Assembly (NCBI GenBank): GCA_030762175.1
Contig: CM060831.1
Span: forward strand, 5,471,001-5,535,000
Length of the DNA: 64,000 nucleotides
Direction of reading: 5' to 3'
Source of the DNA: Metallyticus violacea
Taxonomy: Eukaryota; Arthropoda; Insecta; Mantodea; Metallyticidae
Shown here: one piece after another, positions 22,780-34,779 of the stretch
How positions within the stretch are numbered: position 1 is the first letter of the stretch
Layout: each line of letters starts with the position of its first letter
Notes under the pieces: generated by a model
Told to the model about the DNA's origin: nothing
The model's input: the letters and a program-made list of their open reading frames with translations, nothing else
Databases searched by the model: none
Program-made: the position numbers and the translations under genes

Positions 22780-23560
22780 ATTTTCATCATTTGTTATCAC
22801 GAATCGATCACTCACTAATTATGTCCATTAAACGTCTGTTTCCCAGTATCTTTTTTCAATAATTTTTATGCGTTCACAGACCTATTTCCAATTTTCTTCA
22901 GTCACTTTCGAAAGAATTTTCGCCAGTAACACGTGCACATCTTTGTTTTTAAATGTTTTGTTTCGCATCGTCATCACTTGCACCCACATGAGTTCTATCG
23001 CATTTAAATCACAATTTCACAATTCTGCAACAATTTCATGCTTCTGAAATTTTCTATTTTTAGTTTAATTAAATCATATAATTCAGGTTTCGTTCACTGA
23101 GGATCGAACTCAATGTTTTTATTACGAAACCAAGTAATCATTTCAGGTTTACGAGTCGATGAACCCGGCGCTTTATTAATATCCGCAGAATGATGGGGCC
23201 CTTTGCCCTTAACAATAACACTGTTGGGAGGAATGTTAGGTAATAGATGATATATGAACCAGTTTCTGTCCATTTCCTAGTGATAATCCTTTATGGATTT
23301 TGATTTGAATGCTAGTAGAGCATTGCCAATAAAACCAGAAGAGCATCCAGCATGTCAAATAGTAAAATGCTCACATTCCCCGATTGGAGTTTTAAGGGGA
23401 AAACCAGTCTTGTTATCCTTCCATATGTTTGTTTTTGAATGACTGTAGTTTCCAAGTTTCGTCTAAATAAACAATAGTGCAACCGGTAGCCCTCAATTCC
23501 TTAATTTCCTTAAGTATTTAAATCTTTTCGAATCTATGTCCGATCATTCCGTTAAGAATT
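22780..23560 (-). pseudogene. Decayed Tc1/mariner-superfamily DDE transposase
   Basis: Minus-strand reading from 23490 gives IVYLDETWKLQSFKNKH (first catalytic Asp region), then IVKGKGPHHSADINKAPGSS and TRKPEMITWFRNKNIEFDP near 23120-23220. Next comes NAIELMWVQVM (the E of the DDE triad, in the N-x-I-E-L context) near 22985-23010, and VTEENW near 22900. The second Asp, normally in MDNAPYH, is replaced (VKGKGPHH). Stops and frameshifts are present. Family resembles the widespread insect DDE group with an NPIELIWAQVK motif. Confidence 0.75.
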
Positions 23561-23658
23561 TCCTTTTCTGAGAGTTTTTTACGTAACTAAAGTGTATTTT
23601 CTTCAAATTTCTCTTACACTCCATATACTCTCCTTAAACAAATGTTCCTTTTTAAAAC

Positions 23659-23892
23659 AAGGCGCGGACTCGTGAGCGGGAGATCTGGGATTCGAATCCC
23701 GCCAAGACCTTTCTCTCTGCCTGAGGTTTTTTCTAGATTTTTCTCGGCCCTATAAATGGCAAATGCCGGGCAGGTCAACTTAGGCCTGGAACGTTTCCTT
23801 CCTTATAAATCCTTTCCCAATATATAATTTCATTTCATATATCATCAGTGTCCACCGCCTGTGGTGCTTCAGTAGTAAAAACGGGCGTTTAA
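23659..23892 (+). repeat. SINE family A, 5'-truncated
   Basis: Begins inside the tRNA head (AAGGCGCGGACTCGTGAGC), so the A box is lost, while the B box GATTCGAATCCC is intact. The body and the 3' end CGGGCGTTTAAC follow. Because the A box is lost it should not be transcribable by polymerase III. Confidence 0.88.
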
Positions 23893-24689
23893 CAATATTC
23901 ATACATTTTATTAAAAGCACAACTTATATCCTGTAGGCTTGGTAACAAATAAGTTGTATATAATGAATATTTCACCCATCTTGAAGCTCGACGTGAGTGA
24001 ATCTAGCACCGTTTTACTTGGGATACTGTTCTGGAGTTCGCAAAACACCTCCACTCGACAAAGTTTACGATGTCTGTATCTGCTGCAGTTCTCTGTATAA
24101 AACTGGACAGGATATTGTTGGATTGACTCATTTCAGGGCCTCAAATATCCTTTAAAAATTATGAACCTTTACAACAATCTCCATACCATCAACTTTAAGG
24201 CTTTCTCACGTTTCCCAACAATTATTCATTAATATTGATTAAAAAGAACAATGCTTATTATGATATTTAGAGCAAAGTTGTAGCTCTCCAATTCCAACAA
24301 CATTTTGACGATTTTCAACTAAAACAACAAAGTAAACTGAAGCGGCACTGGCCAAAAGAAACGCTGGGGCCTGAATAACCACGTAAAGGGTTGTGATACA
24401 ACGGAAGGGGTGCAAACTGCCTAGTATTTCCAAGAATTATGACAAAAGACAACTTGTTCCTAATGATTTTACAATCTGTGGAAGACAAGAACAGTAGAAG
24501 ACATACCAACTTAAATCTCATGGACTTTAGCTAAACGGTTAATATTGTAAAAATATTGTATTATCAGCAATTTTTTTCCAAACTTTTGACGTATAGCGGG
24601 GTTGGAATTAATTATTTGGTAATTTAATAAGACTATTTTTGTAACAGCTTATAATTTTAATATAATGCAAGTTCTGTATCGTATCAGGT
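23893..24689. other. unassigned DNA
   Basis: No element recognised. Minus-strand frames at 24239-24521 overlap each other and have no named motif. Confidence 0.4.
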
Positions 24690-25130
24690 TGATGCATAGG
24701 TTGGATGTTTTTGGCTGTGATAAAAGGTTTTATTTGAGAGGAACAGCATACAGAAATTAATCAGTAATACATTCTTCTTCTTCATTATCTATGACTCTCT
24801 CCCAGCGGCGAGGATGTTTCTTGATTGCACGTCTAGTTTGGAGCTGAAGAAGTCCTCAAGTCAAGTTTGTAACCATCGCCGTTATCAAAGGAGTTCCCTC
24901 GAAGGTTGTGCGATAGAGAACGAAAATGGTGGAAGTTTGAGGGCTGGATCAGGAGTGTATGGGGGATGAGCAATCAACTGGCAGCCAAGCTACTTTCGTT
25001 GTCGCTTCTCGATTATTTTTCTTCAATTGCGGCCGTAAGGCGTTGTTGACAAATTTCGGCAAAGGAAGCAATTCGTTGTACAGACGCCTGCTTTAACCCA
25101 ATCCTCCCATCATGTACAGAAACTTTTACA
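24690..25130 (-). pseudogene. mariner transposase C-terminal fragment
   Basis: On the minus strand, PHTLLIQPSNFHHFRSLSHN occupies the place of the third-Asp block (YSPDLAPSDFHLF.L), with the Asp residues lost. LRGNSF follows, and then, with shifts, a tail corresponding to WLEDFFSSK and the terminal ERW region near 24790. The N-terminal two thirds are missing. Moderate-confidence call based on the order of three short blocks. Confidence 0.5.
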
Positions 25131-25859
25131 CAGGGTGTTTGCTTTTTTGTTGACTCAGTCATTTCTTCTTCTTCTTTGACACAGGGACACGATTTCTCGT
25201 CAACTTGGATAGCAAAGGTCGATGTTCGCGAACCAACCGATGACGTGAAAAGAGGTACACAGATGATTACCCATTGTTTTTATTGTTAGCACGTAAAGCG
25301 TGCGGTACACATGAAATGCAAGTGTCTTACGATGGTTGACTGACGTGAAAAACCATGCATTAAAGAGTTCAGAAAGTGTTCATCAAAGCCGATGATGGTA
25401 TTCTTGAACGTGGCCAATCGCCCATCTCTTTGAAACTACAGTAGCACTTTCATGCCGTGCTTTCTATAATGACATTTTCCCCGTAGATGGCGCAAATTTT
25501 TCGAGCCATTTTTTTTTTCTGCTTAACGCTCCATCTTATTTGACTCACAAATAGCACATACTTTCTTCAAATCTGTAAAATTCAAAACGTATTTACAAGC
25601 ACAGCGCTCCAAATAACGAATGGCAAATGATAAGCGTCCTAGTAACGTAGGTTTGTGTTGTTCATCAAGAACGCTACAAACTGATGCATCAACATAATAA
25701 ATGCATTCTTTATCTTTCAAATGATATTGTCAAATCACCCCAAAGGATTGTAATCTCCTACTGAAAATACCTTAAGTGTGCATTCCGAGCCTCCTTTACC
25801 TTAATTAATATGTAAATTTATGAAAAACGCATAAAAGTCAAGAATTAATTTTATTTTAA
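25131..25859. other. unassigned DNA
   Basis: No gene recognised. A minus-strand frame at 25523-25720 has normal composition and several Cys residues but no family I can name. Confidence 0.4.
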
Positions 25860-27130
25860 AAATTCTTGAATGCTTCTAGACTCCTGTTTCAATATTCAGA
25901 GCATGATCAAACAATTCTTTCGGCAGTCTGGCGTGTTTCTAAGTTGTTTTGTTTTATTTTGATGCAGAAAGATACATTTCATTTTCCTGCAATATCCAAG
26001 GATATTTATAGGCTTTTAGTTTGAATGTTCAGAACGTAATGAAACATTCTTTCAACGTTCTAGGATATTTCTAATCTGTTACATTTAATTGGGAGTGAAC
26101 AATGTTGCAGTTCATGTTTTTTCAATGCTCTAGTACATTTCGAGGTTCCTGTTTCAATACTCAGGGCACGATGAAATAATTGTATTCTTCTTTCAATTTT
26201 ATAGCATGTTTCTAAAGTTTTGTGTTTTATTTTGAATGCAAGATGAATCACTTAATGCTTATAAAATGTTCTAAGATAATTTTAGGATCGCTTCAAAGCT
26301 CAGAGCATGATGGAGCAATGTACATTATTTAAACGTTTTAGATTACTTCTAAGCTATTTTGTGTATTTTGAGTGAATAATTAAAAGTTTAATTTTCCTTA
26401 AATGTTCTAAGTGATTTCTAGACTCTTAGTTTCAATGTTCAGAACGCAACGAATTTAATATTCGTTCAAACGTTCCAGGAAGTTTCTAATCTGTTATGTC
26501 TTATTTTGATGCTCTAGGATATTTCTAGGCTCCTGGTTCAATATTCAGCGCATGATGAAACAATTTTTATTCTTTAAACGTTTTGAGTAATTCTAACCTA
26601 TTTTGTATTGTTTTGAGCAAAGAATGAAACATTTAATTTTCCTTCAGTAGTCTAAGATAAGGTTCAGAACAAATGAAATATTTTGCATTCTTTCAACGTT
26701 CTAGGATATTTCTAATCTGTTACGTGTTATTTTGATTTGAGAATAAAACCGTTCATGTCATTCAATTTTTTTAGGATATTTCTAAGCTCCTGTTTCACAA
26801 TTCAGAGCATAATGAAACTTTTTTACACTTTCAACGTTCTAATGGTTATATTTAATTTTGAATGCAGGATGAATCACTTAAATGATAATAAAATATTATA
26901 GAATATTTTCAAAAGTTATGTTAATTTTGAGTGCAGAATGGAATGGTTATTGTTCCTTTAACATTGTTTTTAGGATACTTCTAGGAATTTTATTTTAATA
27001 TTTAATACATAAGCTATTTTTAGTATTTTACGTTGTTTCTAAATTGCTATTTCAATTTTGGTTTAAGGACAAAATCATTCCTTTGATTGAATATTTCTAT
27101 CTCATAGTTGTAATATTCTTGCGTCTTGAA
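25860..27130. repeat. AB-alternating satellite array, about 68 bp monomer
   Basis: A TTTCTA core recurs at 25874, 25937, 26006, 26069, 26139, 26210, 26281, 26347, 26416, 26484, 26523, 26591, about 26650, 26710, 26780 and onward to about 27095, mostly 63-71 bp apart. Two monomer types alternate. Type A has CTCCTGTTTCAATATTCAGA then GCATGATGAAACA. Type B has CTGTTTTGTTTTATTTTGA then TGCAGAATGAAACA and TTTCCTTCAATGTTCTA. The order runs A-B-A-B for at least fourteen units, giving a dimer of about 137 bp. Two monomers have internal deletions. Diverged, so old. Confidence 0.85.
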
Positions 27131-28065
27131 GAATCTAGGGATTTTAAGTTTATATTTTTAATGCTGGTTATTTTTTTTTAATTCCTTCCTTGTTCTAGCT
27201 CTTTGCTAGTTTTTCATTCTAATATTAGCTCTAGGATAAAATACCTCCCAATCTCTTATCATTCTCGGATATTCTGCAGTTGCTAGTTTAAATATCGTAG
27301 TGTTTTCTGTTTGCCCTGCCAAGAGGATGCAGTGACAAGAGTACGACAGGCAAGGTACAGCAGATGTTGTTATGGAGTGTAATTATTTGTGAAGGCAGTT
27401 TCTCATCTAACACAATTCAATTACACTAATGACTCAACTCCGATGCGAAGAAACTTTCAAAGGACGTTATTATCGGCGTCAGCTGTTTTTGTTGTTCGTT
27501 GCGAAAGACATTAACAACACAAGATGTTCAGATTGACCGAACCCTTCAAGAACGAAGCGCTGTTTTGATGTTATTTAGTGAAAGAGTTTTATTGGCTCAC
27601 TTTTGCAGGTTATAAATCTGCTGGAAGTTTTGCAAAACATTTTTCTCATTTATCTTTAGACTACCTGTCCATGGAAGTTGGCCTTAAAAGAAGACTTTGT
27701 TTTAAGTCAATCTCAGACGAGAAGGATATTGTCCCAAAGAACGGGGGCATAGTGTTGATGAGCAATAAAAGTTCTTATCTGGGTCAAGTCGTGATGGGCT
27801 CTGGTTGATTAAACTGGAGCCCCTGCTGTGCTAAAATTTCTGCAACTCAGTGGCATCTGCGGGAAGAAGTGCTGAATTTTGAAAATGCTGTTTTTAGTAG
27901 AAAAAAAAAAGTGTGCATTTGTATTTTGTATAAGTTGGAGTTACATTTGTTGGTATCAAAAATGTGTCTTAACTACATGGTAACTCGAAAATGACGTGTG
28001 TGCAGACCTTGAATGATTGTCTTCCCCACTTTATGGTATTGCGGTCAAAGGGGAAATTATTACGA
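27131..28065. other. unassigned DNA with one open frame
   Basis: A plus-strand frame at 27578-27808 (76 codons from a non-ATG start) has normal composition but no recognised motif, and a stop follows. AT-rich otherwise. Confidence 0.4.
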
Positions 28066-28069
28066 CAAA

Positions 28070-29259
28070 AAGTACATACAAAGAATTGTCATGCTTTTTT
28101 TGCAGACAAATTTTTCGCGCTATAATTTAACTTTAGGATAATTAACTAACTTAATACACAATGTACACTTGGTACTAGTTTCATTGTTGCCATTTTCGGT
28201 ACCCGCCTATGAGAGGTGTGCAAATTGATATGTTCAGTTCCGCCTACAGCCAAATAGGTGGATTTTCTTTTTTCTTTGTTTTTTTTAATCGTATTTAATG
28301 CCCGTTTTTACTACTGAGGCACCACAGGCGATGGATACTGATGATACATGAGATGAAATGATAAACTGGGAAAGAATATTTTTATTTTAAGGAAGGAAAT
28401 GTTCCAGTCCTAAGTTTAGGGTACCTCCCGGCATTTGCAGTTTATGAAGACTGAGGAAAAACTGAAGAAAATAAACCTCAGTAAGGAAGGATGGTCCTGG
28501 CGGGGTTTGAACCCAGGCCTCCCGCTCTCGAGTCCGCGTCTTAACGACCTTGGCCACCCGTGGCGGTGCCTAATAAGTGACCCACCCGAGACGAATAATA
28601 TGCTATTCCTAAATTCTGTTACACCGCTGCTGTTATTGTGAGAGAGAATCGTCGAATAACATTAAAAACACTTGCAGAAATGCTGAAATTTTAACTGGGT
28701 GCCTCCTACACATTGCTAACTGAAAGACTGTACATGAGACGTGTGGGTTCCAAGACTTCTGAGTGCAGTTGAAGATGATGTTACAGGAAGTTTCTCTCAC
28801 TGCTGAAGAAACTTGTTAGACCATTTCGATCCTGAGAGCACAGCAAAGCTCTCTAAAGCCATCAACACCACAAAAATCAAACGTGGTTGCTTCTCTGATA
28901 AAGTTACAGACATCTCATTTTTCGTATTCAAGGAATGGTTTACCAGCATGTCACACCTGCACACACAACTGTAACTTGGTGATTCAACAGTTATGTTCTG
29001 AAAACCGTACCACATTTCCATGCAACTATAACTTAGTCAAGATTTAGCACGTATGGCTTTTTTCTTTTCCAATTTCGTGGTAGTATTTTCCATCATCAGA
29101 AGCAGCGATGAAGGTTGAAGGACCTGTCCAATAAGGATTCCAACAAGTCTTCGAAGACTGACAGAAACGCTGGGATAGGTGTACAAGAAAGATTATGAAA
29201 ATGATGGGAACGAGTAAAGATGTGATGTTAAAAAACACGGTCATTCTTTATTGAACAGC
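28070..29259 (+). mobile_element. mariner-like element, copy 2 of the GGGCTG family, split by a SINE
   Basis: Right inverted repeat ATTCTTTATTGAACAGCCC (29241-29259) matches the left end of the 9631 element in complement. The left end is degraded near 28071-28100. Shared internal blocks: TGTTCAGTTCCGCCTA (about 28233) and CATTTTTCGTATTCAAGGAA (about 28916). A helix-turn-helix region with NNIKNTCRNAEI-like residues and a frameshifted TSMSHLHTQL segment are all that remains of the transposase. The element is interrupted at 28261-28567 by a minus-strand SINE. Confidence 0.65.
28261..28567 (-). mobile_element. SINE family A inserted in a mariner
   Basis: Full family A copy in complement, with a T-rich left end (the A tail), ATTTAATGCCCGTTTTTACT, the body and the tRNA head ending CCACCCGTGGCGGT. 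The B box complement is GGTTTGAACCC. Imperfect direct repeats flank it: GCCAAATAGGTG at 28249-28260 and GCCTAATAAGTG at 28568-28579 (10 of 12). This supports insertion into the mariner after the mariner had landed. Confidence 0.85.
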
Positions 29260-29904
29260 CCTCATATATGTGATATAATAAAGGAGGCTGGCTATGAAAA
29301 TCCGGTGCGTAGTAACAACTATGACTGTGAAATACTGACATACGAATACCATAACAGGTAGCCTGTCTACACTTTGAGGTAAATGCTATAGACACCAGAA
29401 ACAAAATATAACACGCTGCAGAGGTGGAAAGAGGCCTTGGGGTAATTGGCATAGGTTCAATATGGCGACGAGAAAATGAAAATAATAAAAATACATGGAA
29501 GAAGGTTAGAGGATATCAGCAGGCAGGAAATCAAGACAGAATGTAATACGGAAGTCTTCTTGAGTCCATCGAACGAAATTAAATTAACCTAGGGTAAAAG
29601 AGGCATATGTGCTTGTTCTAGGGAGAAAGGCAAGATCAGAAATGGCCTGGTTTAGACTGCGACGTTGGAAGGCTCGATTTTTCTTGTTGGAGAATCTGCC
29701 CTTTTCGTGGAGACGATGAGGAATGAATAGATATGGCCGAATGTATCCACTAGGAGCACCCGAGAAAAACGCTGTTTCCAGAATATTTTCTTAAGTTAAT
29801 TGGCATGCAGGGACCTATTTGCAGATCACTTAACTCTGCTTAATATGGACATTTTCCTAGCCAAAGTGCACAAAGGTAGATTTTTTCCGTCACATTAGAA
29901 CGCA
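29260..29904. other. unassigned DNA
   Basis: No gene or named repeat recognised between the mariner end and the palindromic TA tract. Confidence 0.45.
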
Positions 29905-29914
29905 GTAACAAATG

Positions 29915-29968
<54 letters not shown>

Positions 29969-29979
29969 CATTTGTTACA

Positions 29980-30017
<38 letters not shown>

Positions 30018-30021
30018 TGTA
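29905..30021. repeat. Two adjoining perfect palindromes built on (TA)n
   Basis: Palindrome 1: GTAACAAATGTAATTA at 29905-29920, 42 bases of alternating TA, then TAATTACATTTGTTAC at 29963-29978; 74 bp perfect. Palindrome 2: TACAAACTA at 29976, a TA run, then TAGTTTGTA ending at 30021; 46 bp perfect. They share three bases at 29976-29978. The structure can form two hairpins or cruciforms and is likely unstable. Confidence 0.93.
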
Positions 30022-30850
30022 CTTATATATCTGTAAACACCGTTCTGGCCAGTATTGTTTTAATAGTTATGTATTAGTTTTTATTATTTTATGTATATGT
30101 CTGTATCCTTTCGCTGTGTATCGTACTTAAGCATGTACGGTCGATAACGCATGCATCAAATATATTTGTAATATACAGAATTGTATAACAATAAATATAC
30201 AGCCGCTACTGCTAAACAAGTGCTATTATGATATATCGTCTAAAGACAACGAATACGCAATCGCCTTCACGGCATGCACTACAAGGTTAGAGAGTGGTCT
30301 CGATATTAATGCTCTTCCCTATCTGTATGTATGCACCAAAGTATGTTCAACTCAACTTTCAGTTAAATTTGTCCATTACTTTGATAGTTGTAGAGGAAAA
30401 TATGGGGCGAGAGCGAGTGATAAGGTCGATCGTTTTGTTGTACTTAGCTTGTGCTTAGGGGAAATTAAACACAAATTTAGACAAATATTAAACATGAAAC
30501 GCATACTATGTAATGTTTAAAAAAATTATAATGAACTTCGTTCTTTAGGAAACCATACACAGGTCATAAAATGAGCTTTGGAAATATTAGCATAGAGCTC
30601 ATTTAAATTGAATCCTTTATTTCAGAAACCACACGTGTAAAATTTTAGCAGTTTTAAGTTATACATGGTTGGTAGAGAGTGTACCATGGTATATCTTTTG
30701 GTATTTCATCTGTTAATCTATTTTTAAGATGTTTGAAGATTCTGTTTATTGCAGACCCAAACATGTGAAGTAGTAAATGGAAAAAGCACCAGGCTTGTGT
30801 ACAAGCTTTATTAGTAGTTTGAGTTACTTATAGAGTACAGGTTTAGTTCT
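30022..30850. other. unassigned AT-rich DNA
   Basis: No gene recognised. Ordinary AT-rich sequence before the decayed transposon gene. Confidence 0.45.
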
Positions 30851-30852
30851 TC

Positions 30853-32540
30853 GTGTGTAAAATGTTTGACTTCACTGGTTCTGATTCAGAATCTGTAACA
30901 AAATGGAAGATTGTTGTGAATCGAAATAAATGTCAGAGAAACATTATTAAAAATGTCAGAGTAAAAGTGGTTGAATTAAGTCCTGTAGAGACAAACCTTT
31001 GTTGGTACAGTTCAAGATGCGTGCACATGGAAGTATGCAGATAAATGTTTCAGAAGAAGCTAGAACTGACCTGTGAACCTTCTTTTATTCCATGGAAAAT
31101 AAAAATATTCCAAATGCGTGTTTACACAGCTAAATTGAGTGTAAATGAAGATATCACAGAAAATTCAAGAAATAGACTGCAAATAAATTTGAGCAAGTCC
31201 CAGCAAATCAACAAATGACCCTGAAAGAAACGTTTCCATATTTACAACTTAAAAGTGAATGGAAAAATTCAAGAAGATTGTGAAACATCCTTTATAAAAT
31301 TACACAGAATAACTGCTAATAGCGTACATAGACTTTGTGATTTTCCTGTGACTGGAAAAAGTCCTCAAGATCTAACAGGGGTGATGCTATTCCTGGTGAG
31401 ATTTGTGTTAAGATTCGTGATTAGATGATCGAATTTGGCGTTAAAGAAGTTCACTGTGGTACAAGATCAAAGCATTATTTAGTATGGCTTAATGTGAACA
31501 TCAAGCGTGAGATGTTTCTGAAAAATCACCTCGAATATGTAAATCAGGTGAAGTGTAGTTTTTATTGTTAAGTGCTTTCTAGACAACTTTGATTGCAGTT
31601 TCGGCAGGCCACAATTAGATGTGTGTAGCCAACGTGAAAGTTTTGAAGCGAAGATATCAAAGTGACAATGCTAAAAGGAATGGAAATGTTCATACGTCGG
31701 AGGCGTGCCAAGAAGTTCCATCATATTACATTGAAAGCAGCATCTCAAAATGAAGACGATGATACTGCGGAACTAGCCTTCGACTGTATGCAAAACCAAC
31801 CTGTACGGCAACTGTAGGTCTATTGTCTGTATTCACAATTTGAAAACAAATACTGCAAAGTTCTTTATCTATCTTGAGGGACAAGCTCATAAATCTCCTA
31901 ATGACGTTTGTACCTTTTCATTGAACTACCTTGAAAATGACCCAACCCTCCGATAAAGACAATCTTTTGATTCAGTGATGGGGCTGTAGGCCAAAATTAC
32001 AGTTGTAAGATGTTTGTGTAACAGTGGTGAATTTCAGCAAATCTTCCATGCTGGGAGACATTCCGTCCTACCCCGCGATCGTGAATTCGGCACCATCAAA
32101 CGAGTCCTTCGACATATGGATAGGATCTACACTTCCAAACATGCTGAATTAATAACATGAGCAAATCTTACAGGTAAATTCGCCATTCAGGAAGTAGTAA
32201 CTGATGAAATTCCATCATTCGAATATTCAAAACTTCTGACAAGTCTTCTGGTCGAGGAATTTCTAAGGAGGACAGAGCAAGGAATTTTCCTACAGCAGAA
32301 AGAAGAAAGGTAAGCTAGCCACCAGCTCATTCATGAACGAACTGCTTGGGAACATCTTTAGCCTTGCAAAGGCAAATAGTATTTCTTCTCTCCCTTGCAT
32401 TAAAGTCTATCCAGAAGTTAAACCCCCTATCAATAAGAAGAAAATAAATGACTTGAAAAAACTGAAAGTGTACACTGTTGACTTTGAAACAGCAACATTC
32501 TCAGTTGGCCAACTGGCAATGAATGGTTAATATTAGATGT
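30853..32540 (+). pseudogene. Decayed transposon-like gene with an SDG-x-x-GQN motif
   Basis: Plus-strand pieces in order: a start region with MCKMFDFTGSDSES (30853); YNLKVNGKIQEDCETSFIKL near 31235; FPVTGKSPQDLTG near 31340; VKEVHCGTRSKHYLVWLNVN near 31443; AASQNEDDDTAELAFDCMQN near 31740; FSDGAVGQNYSCKMFV near 31970; GRHSVLPRDREFGTIKRVLR then HMDRIYTSKHAELIT near 32050-32155; and FAIQEVVTDEIPSFEY near 32180. I know this block order from a multi-copy, transposon-like family of arthropod proteins with a (S/D)DGC-x-GQN core thought to be a DDE-type nuclease. That identification is from memory. Frameshifts and stops throughout; dead. Confidence 0.6.
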
Positions 32541-34439
32541 GACTTAAACTGCTGTAGTTAATGCTTACTATGTGTTTGATTTTATAATGAACATCTGATT
32601 GTGTATTGCTGTATTAGAGAAAAGAATTCAATCGAACTGTATAGTTTATAAAAAGGCATTTTGTGCAGAAACAGCGCGTGTGAGAATTTCCTTTTAAATA
32701 TCTTAAAGTTCAAAAATGAGGTATGGATTAAAACAGGTGTACGGATGAACTGAAAACAATCATTTAACATATACAATTTCCAGGTTTTGTAAAACCAATA
32801 ATAGTGTAATAGAATGTTTTTTTCTAATTTTCTCAAAATGACACAAAATTGTCACGTGCTGTTTCGGAAATAACCAATTCGTTTATAATACATGCACATG
32901 CGCACACATCAGTTTAATTAAAGTCTTAATTCTAAGGTAAATATAATGTTTTAATGGATAAATAAAAATTAATTTTGATAAGAAAAGTTTAGTTCTACCA
33001 TTTTTAAATTTTCTTGATAAATAATATTTTCAATGTAAAGTACTGCAATAATTGCTTATTGTGCACACTTGCAAACAGCTAAGCTGTGTAGTAAATACAT
33101 TATCTCATTGTGGAGATTTATTTGTTGCATCCTAAGAATAAAAACAATAATACATGCTGATAAGATGTTATTGTTACATCAAAAATGGTACCTAGAAAGT
33201 TTACTCTGTAAATGCGGCAAGTTCTTGTGATTTTTTTGCTCTAAAATGTCAACAATATAAATTATTTTGCATTTTTTCTAACCGATTCAGTAAGGAGTAA
33301 ATTGCAATCAAGACCTGTTCAACCTAGGCTACTAAATGTAAATGACGAAATGCTTGCTTTCTGCAATAAAAGAAGAAGAAATAAACATTTAAATATTTTG
33401 CTGTTAATAATATTAACAACTGGAGGCAAAGTCAGCCAGAGCTGGCGCCAACATGCGTAATCCGGCATTACAGCGGAGTATTCGAACAATTCAATTGCTG
33501 CATAAACCGCATCTCTGACACCAAAGTTGTGGACTTGCATTATTCATCAGAACATGTAGCTAATGCCAATCAAATTGGTTTTTGATCTTGATAATCGTGT
33601 TTCGACAGACGAGCAACTTTCCACGCTGTGAAAATCGTATTATCTTAACTGAACTGGCAAATAGTGATAGCATGGGAAGATTGGCAGCATTGGTTTTCAT
33701 TATTTTGATGAGCGGACGCACAAACCGCTACCTCAATATCCCTTGCGGTTCATTTTGTGGCGTAACGTTTAAAAATGCATGAGATATTGTTTTATATGCA
33801 AATACTAACGGTTCACGTGGACAAATGTTGTGTTTGATACTGAAAATACGTAACGATCGTTTTCTAATCCCTCTTTCAAGGTCTTCGGAATTGTTTTGAA
33901 AATTGCGCAGGCAATTCTTTAGCATTTGGCTATACTGTATGTCAGTGGCCATCATTGTTTACAAAATGCTAACAAAGATATCGGCATGTTTCGTGCACAA
34001 TCCTGTGAACGTGGGGTTAATATCAAATAGCTGTTGTTATAGCCAAAATATGAGGTTAGTAATATTTAGTACACATTTTGTAAGATAAATGCTTATTAGC
34101 AATACGATGTTTACATGCTAATGGGTATTAAAATTGCCCTGAATTGCCGTCTATATTTGACAAAATTTCTGGCAATATTAATGATATAAAAATGTTTTTA
34201 TTCATACATTTATAATCCATAACATTTGTTTTAAAAATCAGTATAGATACAAATCAACTTCGTATTATATGCGTAATAATATTCTAACCTCTTGTGTCAT
34301 TGATTTACTTGTATTATTTGCGAAATTTACAATTGCTTCATACATTCTCATGTCGATTACAAGAAAATTGTTGCGTTTGTGAATGAAAACAGTTGTGTAT
34401 CAAGGGCAACACTTAAACTTTGTCATGCTCTCGTTAAAA
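32541..34439. other. unassigned DNA
   Basis: Nearly 2 kb with short reading frames on both strands. The minus-strand frame at 33728-33955 and the overlapping plus-strand frame at 33582-33782 have ordinary composition, with no motif I can name. No inverted-repeat ends were seen. Confidence 0.4.
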
Positions 34440-34595
34440 CAACGCTAGTGGAATTAGGATTTTTGTTTGTTTTTGTTTTGTTTATTTACTTGCCGTCTTT
34501 AACATTCATTCAATTCGTAGCTTGAAACGGCCTGATAAGTTTTGCTCAGTTTGAGGCATCTTCTCTTATAACAACGACTTTTTAGGTTATGTAAG
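34440..34595 (-). repeat. SINE family B, fragment
   Basis: Complement of the 3' half of family B: TTTATTTACTTGCCGTCTTT, a TTGAAACGGCCTGATAAG block, TTTTGCTCAGTTTGAGGCAT. The tRNA head is absent and a few indels occur. Homologous to 1895-2050 and 57690-57860. Confidence 0.55.
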
Positions 34596-34779
34596 TGCTC
34601 ACTTAAGTTTATATTAAGAATTTGCTTTAAGTCAGCTTTAGCTGTTATTACTCTTTACGCTGCTCTAGTATATTTTTAAACATAACCTTATTCATCAGCA
34701 TGTTTTATTTACTGGAGTAAATAGCTAAAATGGGTATTTTCAAGCTTTACATACACTATGTACAACAAATTGTGTTAAC

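Noticed and set aside
25860..27130. Intronic coding repeats
   Set aside because: No frame survives across units and unit lengths vary outside multiples of three; a non-coding satellite.
33582..34088. Possible gene from overlapping frames on both strands
   Set aside because: No motif, no ATG-to-stop of useful length, no splice pattern that joins them; left as unassigned.
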